Notes: generated from the sequence alone by a model not told the origin. Shown: positions 1 through 6,135, counted from the stretch's first letter. The stretch is DNA of 16,923 bases from Legionella genomosp. 1 (GCA_945862275.1 CAMAYA010000007.1:1-16923); one strand, 5' to 3'. Made by a program: numbers and translations.

Positions 1-34
1 GTTTCAAACTGATCTTGCGCCAAGTAAACAATAG
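1..34 (+). pseudogene. Possible 3' end of IS66 accessory gene tnpB (partial)
   Basis: The first bases read, in frame 2, as FQTDLAPSKQ followed by three stop codons in a row, just ahead of the transposase frame that starts at 50. TnpB proteins of IS66 elements normally sit directly upstream of the large transposase and often end in a similar basic tail. The call rests on this position and on a ten-residue match only, so it is tentative; most of the gene lies outside the window. Confidence 0.3.
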
Positions 35-49
35 TAATAAGGATATCAG

Positions 50-988
50 ATGTCATATAAATCCAAACAATTGACCGAAGATGACTACCCTATTTTTGAA
101 CAAACGATTCAGTTTGTGCTATGGGTTCAGATTCAACCGGTGCATGCCAAAATAACGATGAGCAAATTCAAACAAATGCTGTTTGGTTCCAAAACAGAAA
201 AGAAACCCTGATAAACAACGTACGGGAATGTACACGACCTGTATCATGGCAAAATCAGATGACTATGAAATTTGTCTTTATTCAAGTGGTGTAAAGCATG
301 GCGGTGAGAACCTGGCCTCTTTGTGCTCAGCAAACGGGATAAGACGTTGCCACCCGTGCTTTAAATGTGCGATGCACTAGCAGCCAACACAACGACAGAA
401 TTGGAAACGATTTTGAGTAATTGCCTTTCACATGGGCGGCGAAAAATTTAAGGAAATCGAAGCCTTTTTTCCTGAGGAATGCAGTCATGTGATTAAGCAG
501 TTTGCATATATTTATAAACACGATGCAGAAGCCAAGACCGCAGGAATGTCAAAAGAAGCGAGGCTAGCTCACCATCAACTATACAGTGCGCCAATCATGG
601 AGGCCTTGTATTTGTGGATGCAAGCACAAATTGATGACTGAAAAGTCGAGCCCAATAGTGCATTGGGCGCCGCCATTCGTTATTTAAAAAACCATTGGAC
701 AGCATTAACACGATTTTTAACGGTTGCCGGTGCTCATTTGGATAACAATATCTTTGAGCGCGCGTTGAAGTTAGCCATTCGAACGCGCAAAAACCCGATG
801 TTTCATAAAATAGAACATGGTGCATTTGTTGCTGCCTTGTTATTGAGTTTAATCGCAACGTGCGAGCTTGCCAAAAAAAATCCTACCTAACCGCGCTGCA
901 GAAAAATAAATCAGCCGTTTTTAAGTTGCCTCATTTGTGGCTCCCTTGGAATTATGAAGCAACGCTTGCCGTTCAACATCCGTCATAA
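50..988 (+). pseudogene. Degenerate IS66-family transposase (TnpC)
   Basis: This is a broken copy of the large IS66 transposase. An AAGGA ribosome site precedes ATG 50, and the first 53 codons end in the typical MLFGSKTEKKP stretch before a stop at 209-211. The family's middle part (roughly 200 residues in intact relatives) is missing; homology resumes at RTGMYTTCIMA and runs to KHGGENL. A frameshift near 320-330 moves the reading to KCDALAAN and NCLSHGRR, a second near 440 (an A-run) returns it to KFKEIEAFF, a TGA at 639-641 interrupts it, and GAAIRYLKNHW, LDNNIFERALK and RKNPMFHK follow. A third shift in the A-run near 878-885 leads to YLTALQKNKSAV and HLWLPWNYEATL. The catalytic core signature DNN...ER is visible, but no intact product can be made. 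No terminal inverted repeat was recognised downstream, so the right end seems cut at the junction with the integrase scrap. Confidence 0.9.
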
Positions 989-1085
989 TATATCCGGCGG
1001 TGAAATCGTTATTCATTTTATGGTTCATTAATCGCTTGAGGGCATAAGCTGAAATATCCAATCCCTCGGTGCCAGCGACAGTGAG
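969..1085 (-). pseudogene. C-terminal fragment of a tyrosine-type phage integrase
   Basis: Read on the minus strand, this stretch gives LTVAGTEGLDISAYALKRLM, then NHKMNNDFTAGYIMTDVER. It matches the end of the catalytic domain of tyrosine recombinases: the NH before the loop corresponds to the late conserved histidine, and the Y of TAGYI to the nucleophilic tyrosine. Nothing of the upstream domain, including the first arginine, is present. It is flanked on both sides by IS66-type sequence, so it looks like the surviving piece of an integrase gene broken by insertions. The residues after VER no longer fit the family, which places the left junction near 970. Confidence 0.65.
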
Positions 1086-1308
1086 ATGCAACAAGCTGCA
1101 AGAATTGCGGACTTGGAAAAACGCCTGGATAAAATAGCAGTAATAGCTCAAAGCCACCGTCCAGTGATGCTTTAAATAAACGGCCACGCACGTCTTCATT
1201 GCGCGAAAACGGTAAAAATAAAAGTGGCGGACAGCCTGGTCATAAAGGTGAAACGCTAAAACAAATTGGCTATTTTGAGAATCGCAGAGGCACACATCAT
1301 ACCGTATC
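1086..1308 (+). pseudogene. N-terminal fragment of a second IS66-type transposase
   Basis: ATG 1086 opens MQQAARIADLEKRLDK. After a frameshift near 1138-1142 the reading continues as NSSKPPSSDALNKRPR and then GKNKSGGQPGHKGETLKQI. The NSSKPPSSD and GGQPGHKG motifs mark the N-terminal region of the IS66 subgroup that starts with a coiled coil and an NSSKPPSSDG linker, a type different from the element at 50-988. Homology fades between about 1265 and 1310, where the 3' end of the toxin gene on the other strand begins. The catalytic domain is absent, so this is a dead fragment. Confidence 0.8.
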
Positions 1309-1611
1309 TTATTCACTCCACGGCTCCTGCCTACCTTCAGCTGGCTCATAGACTTTATTTTTGTTTCGTTTGCCCACGGCAATGACCAAAAGGATCATTT
1401 CATTGTCGTTAACTTGATAGACCAATCGATAGCCCGCTTGATGTACTTTGATCTTGTAGCAATCCTTAAGCTGCCCACTCATTTTGGCAGAAATAACATG
1501 CGGATTTTCCAGTAGCCGCCTCAATTGTTTTTTAAACTGCTCCAGCAATTCCTGCGACAGTTTTTTCCATTCTTTTAATGCCGGAGGGTGAAAATGCAGC
1601 TCATAGATCAT
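1309..1611 (-). CDS. relE: RelE/StbE-family toxin, mRNA interferase
   Basis: This is a 100-residue protein of the RelE/ParE fold, close in length to E. coli RelE (95 aa). RelE toxins cleave mRNA in the ribosomal A site and act in the cytoplasm. Residues equivalent to the catalytic set of E. coli RelE are visible: K53 and K55 in CYKIK, R62 in GYRLVYQV, R82 in GKR and Y88 in KVYEP, so it appears active. I chose ATG 1611; a TTG one codon upstream is also in frame. The start overlaps the antitoxin stop by 11 bp, the usual coupling of antitoxin-toxin pairs. The last residues after VYEPA fit the family less well and lie against the transposase fragment, so the natural C-terminus may have been replaced. 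The family call is firm; activity is inferred from conserved residues. Confidence 0.88.
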   Translation of the reverse strand: MIYELHFHPPALKEWKKLSQELLEQFKKQLRRLLENPHVISAKMSGQLKDCYKIKVHQAGYRLVYQVNDNEMILLVIAVGKRNKNKVYEPAEGRQEPWSE

Positions 1612-1852
1612 CAAGCTCTACCTTAATTGATGTAAATGGCGCTGAAAGGCGTTGCTCTACAATATTCTTTAGCTCGTTATCATCAACAGCTTCCATCAGT
1701 TTTTCAAACGTTTCCACTGGAATCAAGTAAGCGGCCGCTATGTTGTGATTGAGAATAACCACAGGCATTCCATGCGCATCATTAATGAGCTTGGGTGGAT
1801 TTTTCTTTAGTTCGCTAATGCTGGCGACTTGTGTTGCATATACTGTATAATT
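1601..1852 (-). pseudogene. Phd/RelB-type antitoxin frame lacking a start codon
   Basis: An open frame of about 83 codons ends at TGA 1603-1601, overlapping the toxin start. It reads NYTVYATQVASISELKKNP, then INDAHGMPVVILNHN, AAAYLIPVETFEKLM and a charged tail ending IKVELDDL. This is the pattern of Phd/YefM and StbD-type antitoxins: an N-terminal DNA-binding part with a G-x-PVVIL-N-x-x-x-AYL segment, and a C-terminal toxin-binding tail. An AGGAG ribosome site lies at 1857-1861. However, between the upstream in-frame TAA and the conserved block there is no ATG, GTG or TTG in frame; the first in-frame ATG is in HGMPVV, too late to keep the fold. An ATG at 1839-1837 is out of frame and stops after ten codons. 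Either a non-standard start is used or the start was lost by mutation. I call it a pseudogene with reserve. Confidence 0.7.
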
Positions 1853-1915
1853 ATCGCTCCTAGTGCTATATTAAATAAAGAAATTTAACATTAAAATTGA
1901 TTGTTTGGAGTCACC

Positions 1916-2434
1916 ATGGGTTATTTTCGGATTGTATGGCTGTGTTGTTTATGGATGCTTTCAAATATTCAAGCATTTGCAGTAACCAATGACCATGATA
2001 TACAACGCGCTGTCTGGGTAAATGAGGCGATCGTTGCTACGTTTACATACAATCACCAAGATTTTTTGGATCGTCAAAAGGAGATTGCGAAATATTTTAC
2101 AGCGGACGGTTGGATGGGGTATAGCAAAGCACTGCTGGAGTCTAAATTGCAAGAAACCGTTCAAAGCAATGCTTATTATGTCAGTGCTGTGGCCACCATG
2201 CCGCCAATTCTGAAGCCGTTAACCAATAAAAAATGGCAAGCAACCATGCCGGTGCTCGTGGTATATAAAAATCCAGAATACAAACAAGAACAAACCTTAA
2301 CGATCACGCTCACGTTCATTGAAGCCTCCGCAGGAACAGGCGTTCGTGGTTTTGCGGTGACCGAGTTACAAGCCCGCGTTGAAAAACCTCCTTGTCAATG
2401 TGTGGGCGAGTCGAGTGCGAAAGCCCTTGCATGA
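1916..2434 (+). CDS. Secreted stand-alone IcmL/DotI-like domain protein
   Basis: The product has 172 residues. A signal peptide (MGYFRIVWLCCLWML) runs to about residue 22, with likely cleavage after IQAFA. The rest matches the periplasmic domain of IcmL/DotI, a core component of type IVB secretion systems: NEAIVATFTYNHQDF, RQKEIAKYFTADGW, YYVSAVATMPP, WQATMPVLVVYKNP, GVRGFAVTELQ and a final KPPCQC. Core IcmL is a membrane-anchored inner-membrane protein of about 210 residues; this copy has a cleavable-looking leader instead, so it would be free in the periplasm. Legionella-type genomes carry several such orphan IcmL-like proteins whose role is unknown. I chose ATG 1916 because GGAG (1907-1910) sits five bases upstream; a TTG at 1901 is in frame but has no ribosome site. 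No other icm/dot gene is next to it, so a link to secretion is inferred from the family only. Confidence 0.82.
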   Translation: MGYFRIVWLCCLWMLSNIQAFAVTNDHDIQRAVWVNEAIVATFTYNHQDFLDRQKEIAKYFTADGWMGYSKALLESKLQETVQSNAYYVSAVATMPPILKPLTNKKWQATMPVLVVYKNPEYKQEQTLTITLTFIEASAGTGVRGFAVTELQARVEKPPCQCVGESSAKALA

Positions 2435-2526
2435 AGGAAATATTATCAGCGTGACAACCGCTTAAAAACCGGTTAACATTGGCATCATTTATTGTTTGTC
2501 TCTTCACTAAGGCAAACCCAAAAGAA

Positions 2527-2542
2527 GGTATGGTAGCATACC
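2527..2542 (+). promoter_or_regulatory. Perfect 6-bp hairpin just upstream of the phosphatidyltransferase gene
   Basis: GGTATG, loop GTAG, CATACC forms a perfect stem that ends ten bases before the next gene's ATG. The only ribosome-site-like string nearby, AGAAGG at 2523-2528, shares its last two bases with the stem. The short ATTTT after the stem is too weak to call this a terminator with confidence. It could serve as a terminator for the IcmL-like gene or as a structure affecting translation of the gene downstream. Confidence 0.4.
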
Positions 2543-2552
2543 ATTTTATCCC

Positions 2553-3113
2553 ATGATTTTACGACAAATACCCAATGCACTAACGTTGGCCCGATTGGTA
2601 TTGATTGCACCATTTCTGGTGTTTATTTACCAGCATGCGTATATTAGTGCGTTTTATACGTTTATTCTTGCCGGCTTCACGGATGGGCTGGATGGTTGGT
2701 TGGCCCGAACGTTTCAATGGCAAAGCTCCTTTGGTTCATTTGTTGACCCCGTTGCTGACAAACTACTGATTGCCTCTAGTTTTATTTCGCTCGCCATCAT
2801 CGGCAGCATCCCCTGGTGGTTGGTTGTACTGGTTTTTTTACGTGACTTCACTATTTCTATCGCCGTTTTGGGCTGGTATTGGCTGATTCAGCACGAACCT
2901 GATTTCAAGCCATCCTATTTAAGCAAAATAAACACCGTATTGCAGCTGGCCTTGGTCACGCTATGTTTGTTTGAACTGGCCTTTGCCAACATCAATGCCT
3001 ATTTGCTGGATACCTTGACAACACTGACCACTATCACCACTGTCAGCAGCTACATCGATTACGCTTGGACTTGGGGAAAAAAAGCGTTCGCAAAAACCCC
3101 GGTCGTTAAATGA
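2553..3113 (+). CDS. CDP-alcohol phosphatidyltransferase (PgsA-like)
   Basis: This 186-residue inner-membrane enzyme has the length and layout of phosphatidylglycerophosphate synthase, which transfers a phosphatidyl group from CDP-diacylglycerol to glycerol 3-phosphate on the way to phosphatidylglycerol. The family signature D-x2-DG-x2-AR-x8-G-x3-D-x3-D is complete: D44, D47, G48, A51, R52, G61, D65 and D69 within FTDGLDGWLAR and GSFVDPVADK. These residues bind the metals and the CDP group. Several hydrophobic segments (about 12-40, 72-92, 94-114, 130-150) fit the six-helix fold. The N-terminus IPNALTLARLVLIAPF is typical of the family. No good ribosome site lies next to ATG 2553. The stop overlaps the hda start (ATGA), so the two are probably translated together. 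The alcohol substrate cannot be read from the sequence; a paralogue of the main PgsA is possible. Confidence 0.85.
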   Translation: MILRQIPNALTLARLVLIAPFLVFIYQHAYISAFYTFILAGFTDGLDGWLARTFQWQSSFGSFVDPVADKLLIASSFISLAIIGSIPWWLVVLVFLRDFTISIAVLGWYWLIQHEPDFKPSYLSKINTVLQLALVTLCLFELAFANINAYLLDTLTTLTTITTVSSYIDYAWTWGKKAFAKTPVVK

Positions 3114-3802
3114 GTCAGCAACTACCGCTGGCTATTCAACTCAATGATGAAGCCACATTAGCCGATTTTTGTTGGGGAGGCAATGCGTTATTGCAGCAAC
3201 AACTGCACCTCGCACTGAACGATTCCGGCGAACGGTTTTTTTACATTTGGGGACATGCCGGAACGGGTAAATCTCATCTACTACAAGCGTGCTGTCAAGC
3301 AGTAGGAATTAACCAATCAGCCATCTATGTCCCGCTAGAGACGCTAAAGGAATGGGGGCCAGACGTGCTGGAAGGCATTGACGAACAAGCGTTCATTTGT
3401 ATCGATGACCTGGATGCCATTGCGACGCATGCGGCTTGGGAAGAGGAACTGTTCCACCTGTATAATCGCGTTCGTGACAATGGGCATACGCGACTGATTA
3501 TTAGCGGAAAGCTCGCACCAACCACTATGCCGATTCGCCTACTCGATTTGCGCTCGCGATTAAGCGGAGGACTGGTTATCCAGCTCCATGAATTGTGTGA
3601 TGATGACAAAATAAAAACGTTGAAACTGCATGCAAACAAACGCGGACTCGAACTACCAACAGGTGTTGCGCAATTTTTACTGAATCGCAGCGCTCGCAAC
3701 ATGCATGATTTAAACACCTTATTCAATCGCCTAGACGAAGCGTCCCTAATAGCCCAGCGTAAAATCACCATCCCATTTGTTAAGGCGGTGCTGAGCCTTT
3801 AA
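3110..3802 (+). CDS. hda: DnaA regulatory inactivator Hda
   Basis: Hda is a DnaA-like AAA+ protein that, bound to the DNA-loaded sliding clamp, stimulates hydrolysis of DnaA-bound ATP and so prevents re-initiation of replication. The 230-residue product has the expected length. A clamp-binding motif lies at the very N-terminus (QQLPLAI, residues 3-9), matching the QLSLPL motif of E. coli Hda. Walker A is GHAGTGKS (48-55) and Walker B ICIDD (96-100); the LYNRVRDNGHTRLIISG block, LDLRSRLSGG and the end AQRKITIPFVKAVLSL all align with E. coli Hda. The start overlaps the stop of the upstream phosphatidyltransferase gene by four bases (ATGA), a mark of coupled translation. It lacks the DNA-binding domain IV of DnaA, which excludes DnaA itself. 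Confidence 0.95.
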   Translation: MSQQLPLAIQLNDEATLADFCWGGNALLQQQLHLALNDSGERFFYIWGHAGTGKSHLLQACCQAVGINQSAIYVPLETLKEWGPDVLEGIDEQAFICIDDLDAIATHAAWEEELFHLYNRVRDNGHTRLIISGKLAPTTMPIRLLDLRSRLSGGLVIQLHELCDDDKIKTLKLHANKRGLELPTGVAQFLLNRSARNMHDLNTLFNRLDEASLIAQRKITIPFVKAVLSL

Positions 3803-3808
3803 GAGAAC

Positions 3809-5065
3809 TTAATGCCGATTTGCGCCATAGCTTTCCTTCAAAAAGCAACATAACACCAAACATAACACCAAACAGACGGGTAAAGCGATCATGGCTGATT
3901 GCAAATCAGTGGCCGAATATTCACGCATTCCATTCAGCATTTTACCATCCCAGTGAAGATCCAAAAGCCGTCCAATAATCGGCTGGAAGAGCGCACCTAA
4001 GAGTATGGATGCCATATTGGTAAACCCAAGCGCCGTGCCCGCATATTGATTGGGCGTCAGTTCGCAGGCCACGGCGTAACAGGTGGATACGCCAACATTA
4101 CTCAGCCCATACAAAAAGGCAACCACCAATAATCCAGAGAAAGGCAATGATGGGCAATATAAAATAATCAGAATAAACAGCAAACTAAATGCCGCCGAAC
4201 CGATAATAATGGGTTTTCTCCGTTGAATACGATCGGATATCCACCCAAACAACGGGCTTCCAATCGCCCAGCCAATAAACACCACACTCACCACACTGGC
4301 CGCCTGGATAGGCGATACATGATAAACGCGTGTAATATAAAGCGGCCCCCATAATTCACCAAAAATCATGGTTGGTGCATAAAGAAGGCCTATAATCACG
4401 ACATTTACCCAGGTATATGGGCTTTTGAATACCGTTATTAACCCCTCCCAAATGGAGTGAGACGGGTTATTTCGCTCATGTAACTCTGTACTGCCCGGCT
4501 TGTCTTTCACCAAAAGAAATATCAATCCAGACAGGACCAAGATAAGCCCACCTAAACACATCAAGGTATGACGCCAACCAAGGGACTCCACGAGCACGGA
4601 CAATGGGCCTACGCCCGCAGACGCGCCCAACATGCCAAGCGCTTGTGTCATGCCTGCCAAAAAACCAAAATGCTTAGGCGAAAAAAACAACGTCGCTATC
4701 TTTAATGCACCCACAAAGGCAAAAGCACCCGTTATCCCAATTAAAAAACGTGCTAATACCGCCCATTGAAACGTTTCTGTGGATGCAAATAAAAACGTAC
4801 TGGTGGCGCACAGCAGTGCCATGAACCCCAGCAACCATCGAACACTGTATTTATCAACCAACGTACCCACCGGGATTTGCATGGCAATATAAGACAGCGA
4901 AAAGGCAGACGAGAGCAGCCCCAATTGGTAGGCATTGATATGAAAGGCTTGTATCAGCTCTTTCACCAAAACGCCCGGAGATACCCTCACAATGTATTCA
5001 AAAAAGAAAAATGAGGCGGCTAATGCCCATATAAACCAAGCGTAATGGCTGTTTTTTTGAATCAT
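3809..5065 (-). CDS. Major facilitator superfamily transporter
   Basis: This is a 418-residue inner-membrane permease with about twelve hydrophobic segments and the MFS motif A in both halves: GTLVDKYSVRWLL after helix 2 and GWISDRIQRRKP after helix 8. The N-terminal FFFEYIVRVSPGVL block belongs to an MFS subfamily common in Legionella and Coxiella relatives, which includes amino-acid and nucleoside importers such as the Pht proteins; the substrate cannot be read from sequence. I chose ATG 5065 because AAGGAG lies seven bases upstream; the in-frame ATG at 5086 would make a protein 7 residues longer, but the AAGGAG would then lie inside the coding region. The gene follows the C1q-like gene by 17 bp on the same strand and has no promoter of its own, so the two form an operon. 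The C-terminal LVLC repeat comes from a 12-bp tandem duplication. The 3' end lies 6 bp from the convergent hda stop. Confidence 0.88.
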   Translation of the reverse strand: MIQKNSHYAWFIWALAASFFFFEYIVRVSPGVLVKELIQAFHINAYQLGLLSSAFSLSYIAMQIPVGTLVDKYSVRWLLGFMALLCATSTFLFASTETFQWAVLARFLIGITGAFAFVGALKIATLFFSPKHFGFLAGMTQALGMLGASAGVGPLSVLVESLGWRHTLMCLGGLILVLSGLIFLLVKDKPGSTELHERNNPSHSIWEGLITVFKSPYTWVNVVIIGLLYAPTMIFGELWGPLYITRVYHVSPIQAASVVSVVFIGWAIGSPLFGWISDRIQRRKPIIIGSAAFSLLFILIILYCPSLPFSGLLVVAFLYGLSNVGVSTCYAVACELTPNQYAGTALGFTNMASILLGALFQPIIGRLLDLHWDGKMLNGMREYSATDLQSAMIALPVCLVLCLVLCCFLKESYGANRH

Positions 5066-5082
5066 CTGCCTACTCCTTGCAA

Positions 5083-5607
5083 TCATACTATTTTATAGAC
5101 TGTTAAAACAATGCTTGAAATCGCCGGCACATTTTGCGTGGCAGGCAAAAACAACAATCCCAGCAAAGGATTGTTTGCTGAAAACCCTATACCAACCGTA
5201 TCTCCTGCTTTTACCGAGACGACGTTTTGTATTATTAACGCACTAGTTGCTCCTCGAGAAACGGATTGTCTAGACGTGGTGTTTGGTAAAGGCTTTCCAT
5301 TTTGGAACATCCATAAATCAACATTACCTGTGGCGGTAGAATCATGTTCCATGCCACCAATCTGCCCTGAGGCCATTACAAAATAAATACCATCTTCATG
5401 AAACGTCACTTTATCTCGAATCTGCTCAATGCCCTGCTTACCGGCTACCGTGTCAAACGTAGCCACATTCGTAGCGCCACTTGCAGCTTGTGTCACCGAG
5501 CTGGATAGCTGAATGTACGCGCCCACACCTTTAGCATATGCGCTGACATGAAGAAAACCCATCACAAGGGCACAGCTCAAAAGGCCCATTTGTTTTAATT
5601 TATTCAT
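5083..5607 (-). CDS. Secreted C1q/TNF-like beta-sandwich protein
   Basis: The product has 174 residues. A signal peptide (MNKLKQMGLLSCALVMG) likely ends at VSAYA (residue 25). The mature part of about 149 residues reads like a bacterial C1q/TNF-like jelly-roll domain: GIEQIRDKVTFHEDGIYFVM, ASGQIGGME, VDLWMFQNGKPLPN, TSRQSVSRG, VVSVKAGDTVGIGFS and a final IVLTVYKIV strand. In this fold ten strands pack into trimers that bind partners outside the cell; similar single-domain proteins occur in Legionella-type and other environmental bacteria with no known function. ATG 5607 is preceded by AAGGAG at a spacing of six. A longer frame reaching 5676 has no ribosome site. The gene leads a two-gene operon with the MFS transporter. 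Family assignment is by pattern memory and is moderately sure; export is well supported. Confidence 0.68.
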   Translation of the reverse strand: MNKLKQMGLLSCALVMGFLHVSAYAKGVGAYIQLSSSVTQAASGATNVATFDTVAGKQGIEQIRDKVTFHEDGIYFVMASGQIGGMEHDSTATGNVDLWMFQNGKPLPNTTSRQSVSRGATSALIIQNVVSVKAGDTVGIGFSANNPLLGLLFLPATQNVPAISSIVLTVYKIV

Positions 5608-5647
5608 CCTACACTCCTTGTTAAGTAACCATTTACCACTCCTACAC

Positions 5648-5676
5648 AACGTATCATTCTGCGACAAAAATATCAA
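5648..5676 (-). promoter_or_regulatory. Predicted sigma-70 promoter for the C1q-like/MFS operon
   Basis: On the minus strand, TTGATA (-35, 5676-5671) is followed after exactly 17 bp by TACGTT (-10, 5653-5648), which is preceded by TGA to give an extended -10 (TGnTAnnnT). Transcription would begin near 5641, leaving a leader of about 34 bases before ATG 5607. The match is by eye. Confidence 0.5.
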
Positions 5677-5793
5677 TCTATCCTTCTGGCATAAACGGAG
5701 CGATCATATGACTTTATCATAACGTTTTCTTGTGGTATTTTCATGCCCTAAAATGAAGGAAAAGAAATAAACTGACCTGAAGAGAACGCCCAC

Positions 5794-5862
5794 ATGCCAA
5801 AGAACAAACTTCTTATGCTTGCATTGGAATCATCCAATATGAATATATGGGATTGGAATTAA
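5794..5862 (+). pseudogene. Remnant of a PAS-domain sensor
   Basis: A 22-codon frame reads MPKNKLLMLALESSNMNIWD followed by WN and a stop. The ALESSNMNIWDWN core resembles the first helix and strand of PAS domains in sensor kinases (al-x-s-x-x-g-iWDW). Too short to be functional; probably what is left of a sensor gene after a deletion. The match is short, so this remains tentative. Confidence 0.4.
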
Positions 5863-5864
5863 TA

Positions 5865-5950
5865 GACAAGCCGAACGAATTAGGTTGTTTTTTGCCCACC
5901 ATTGTCATCACAGGCCATGGTGACATTGCAATGGGCGTGGGTGCATCATG
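5865..5950 (+). pseudogene. Remnant of a response-regulator receiver domain
   Basis: The frame reads PNELGCFLPTIVITGHGDIA followed by MGVGAS and a stop. LPTIVITGHGDIAM matches the fourth strand and following loop of FixJ/NtrC-type receiver domains (P-vivITGHGDi-mAvrA), including the conserved T of ITG. The phosphorylated aspartate region and the output domain are missing. It lies only two bases after the PAS scrap's stop, so the two may derive from one deleted sensor/regulator locus. Confidence 0.6.
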
Positions 5951-6104
5951 AAAAAAACGGGCTCGAGTAGCATTACAGAACGCGTGAAAAAATGGATGAC
6001 GTTAAGTTCAGGATTAGCACTAGAAGGACAGAGGCCCTTAGGGCATGTCAGTGATGAATAACGAACAAAGATCTTAACGACAACGCATCAAAATTAATAT
6101 ATTG

Positions 6105-6110
6105 TATAAT
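6105..6110 (+). promoter_or_regulatory. Predicted -10 element for the efflux operon
   Basis: A perfect TATAAT lies 25 bp upstream of the channel gene's ATG, in AT-rich DNA. No good -35 sequence stands 16-18 bp upstream, which suggests a weak or activator-dependent promoter. Transcription would begin near 6117, giving a leader of about 19 bases. Confidence 0.45.
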
Positions 6111-6135
6111 ACGCTTTTATGAACTAGATCGGCGA

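Larger units (their letters stand above)
5677..6135. other. Intergenic region with sensor and response-regulator remnants
   Basis: This 459-bp gap between divergent operons holds no intact gene. It contains two scraps of two-component signalling proteins (listed separately) and an unrecognised 38-codon frame at 5948-6064 starting MKKTGSSSITERV, which overlaps the end of the response-regulator scrap and may be its frameshifted continuation. The outward promoters are near its two edges (5648-5676 minus, 6105-6110 plus). Confidence 0.6.

Noticed and set aside
921..1382. A 153-codon minus-strand open frame across the insertion-sequence remnants
   Set aside because: Only its last third (969-1085) resembles a protein family, the integrase scrap; the rest is antisense to the second transposase fragment and spans a junction.
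1901..1915. Upstream TTG start for the IcmL-like protein
   Set aside because: It has no ribosome site, while GGAG stands five bases before ATG 1916, and the signal peptide starts cleanly at the latter.
2494..2517. Stem GTTTGTC/GGCAAAC after the IcmL-like gene
   Set aside because: Seven pairs with a G-U and a ten-base loop, without a T-tract; too weak to call a terminator.
3325..3771. Long minus-strand open frame inside hda
   Set aside because: It is antisense to a well-conserved gene, its residues resemble no family, and it has no independent signals.
5608..5676. N-terminal extension of the C1q-like protein
   Set aside because: The added residues come before the signal peptide, have no ribosome site and would overlap the predicted promoter; AAGGAG precedes ATG 5607.
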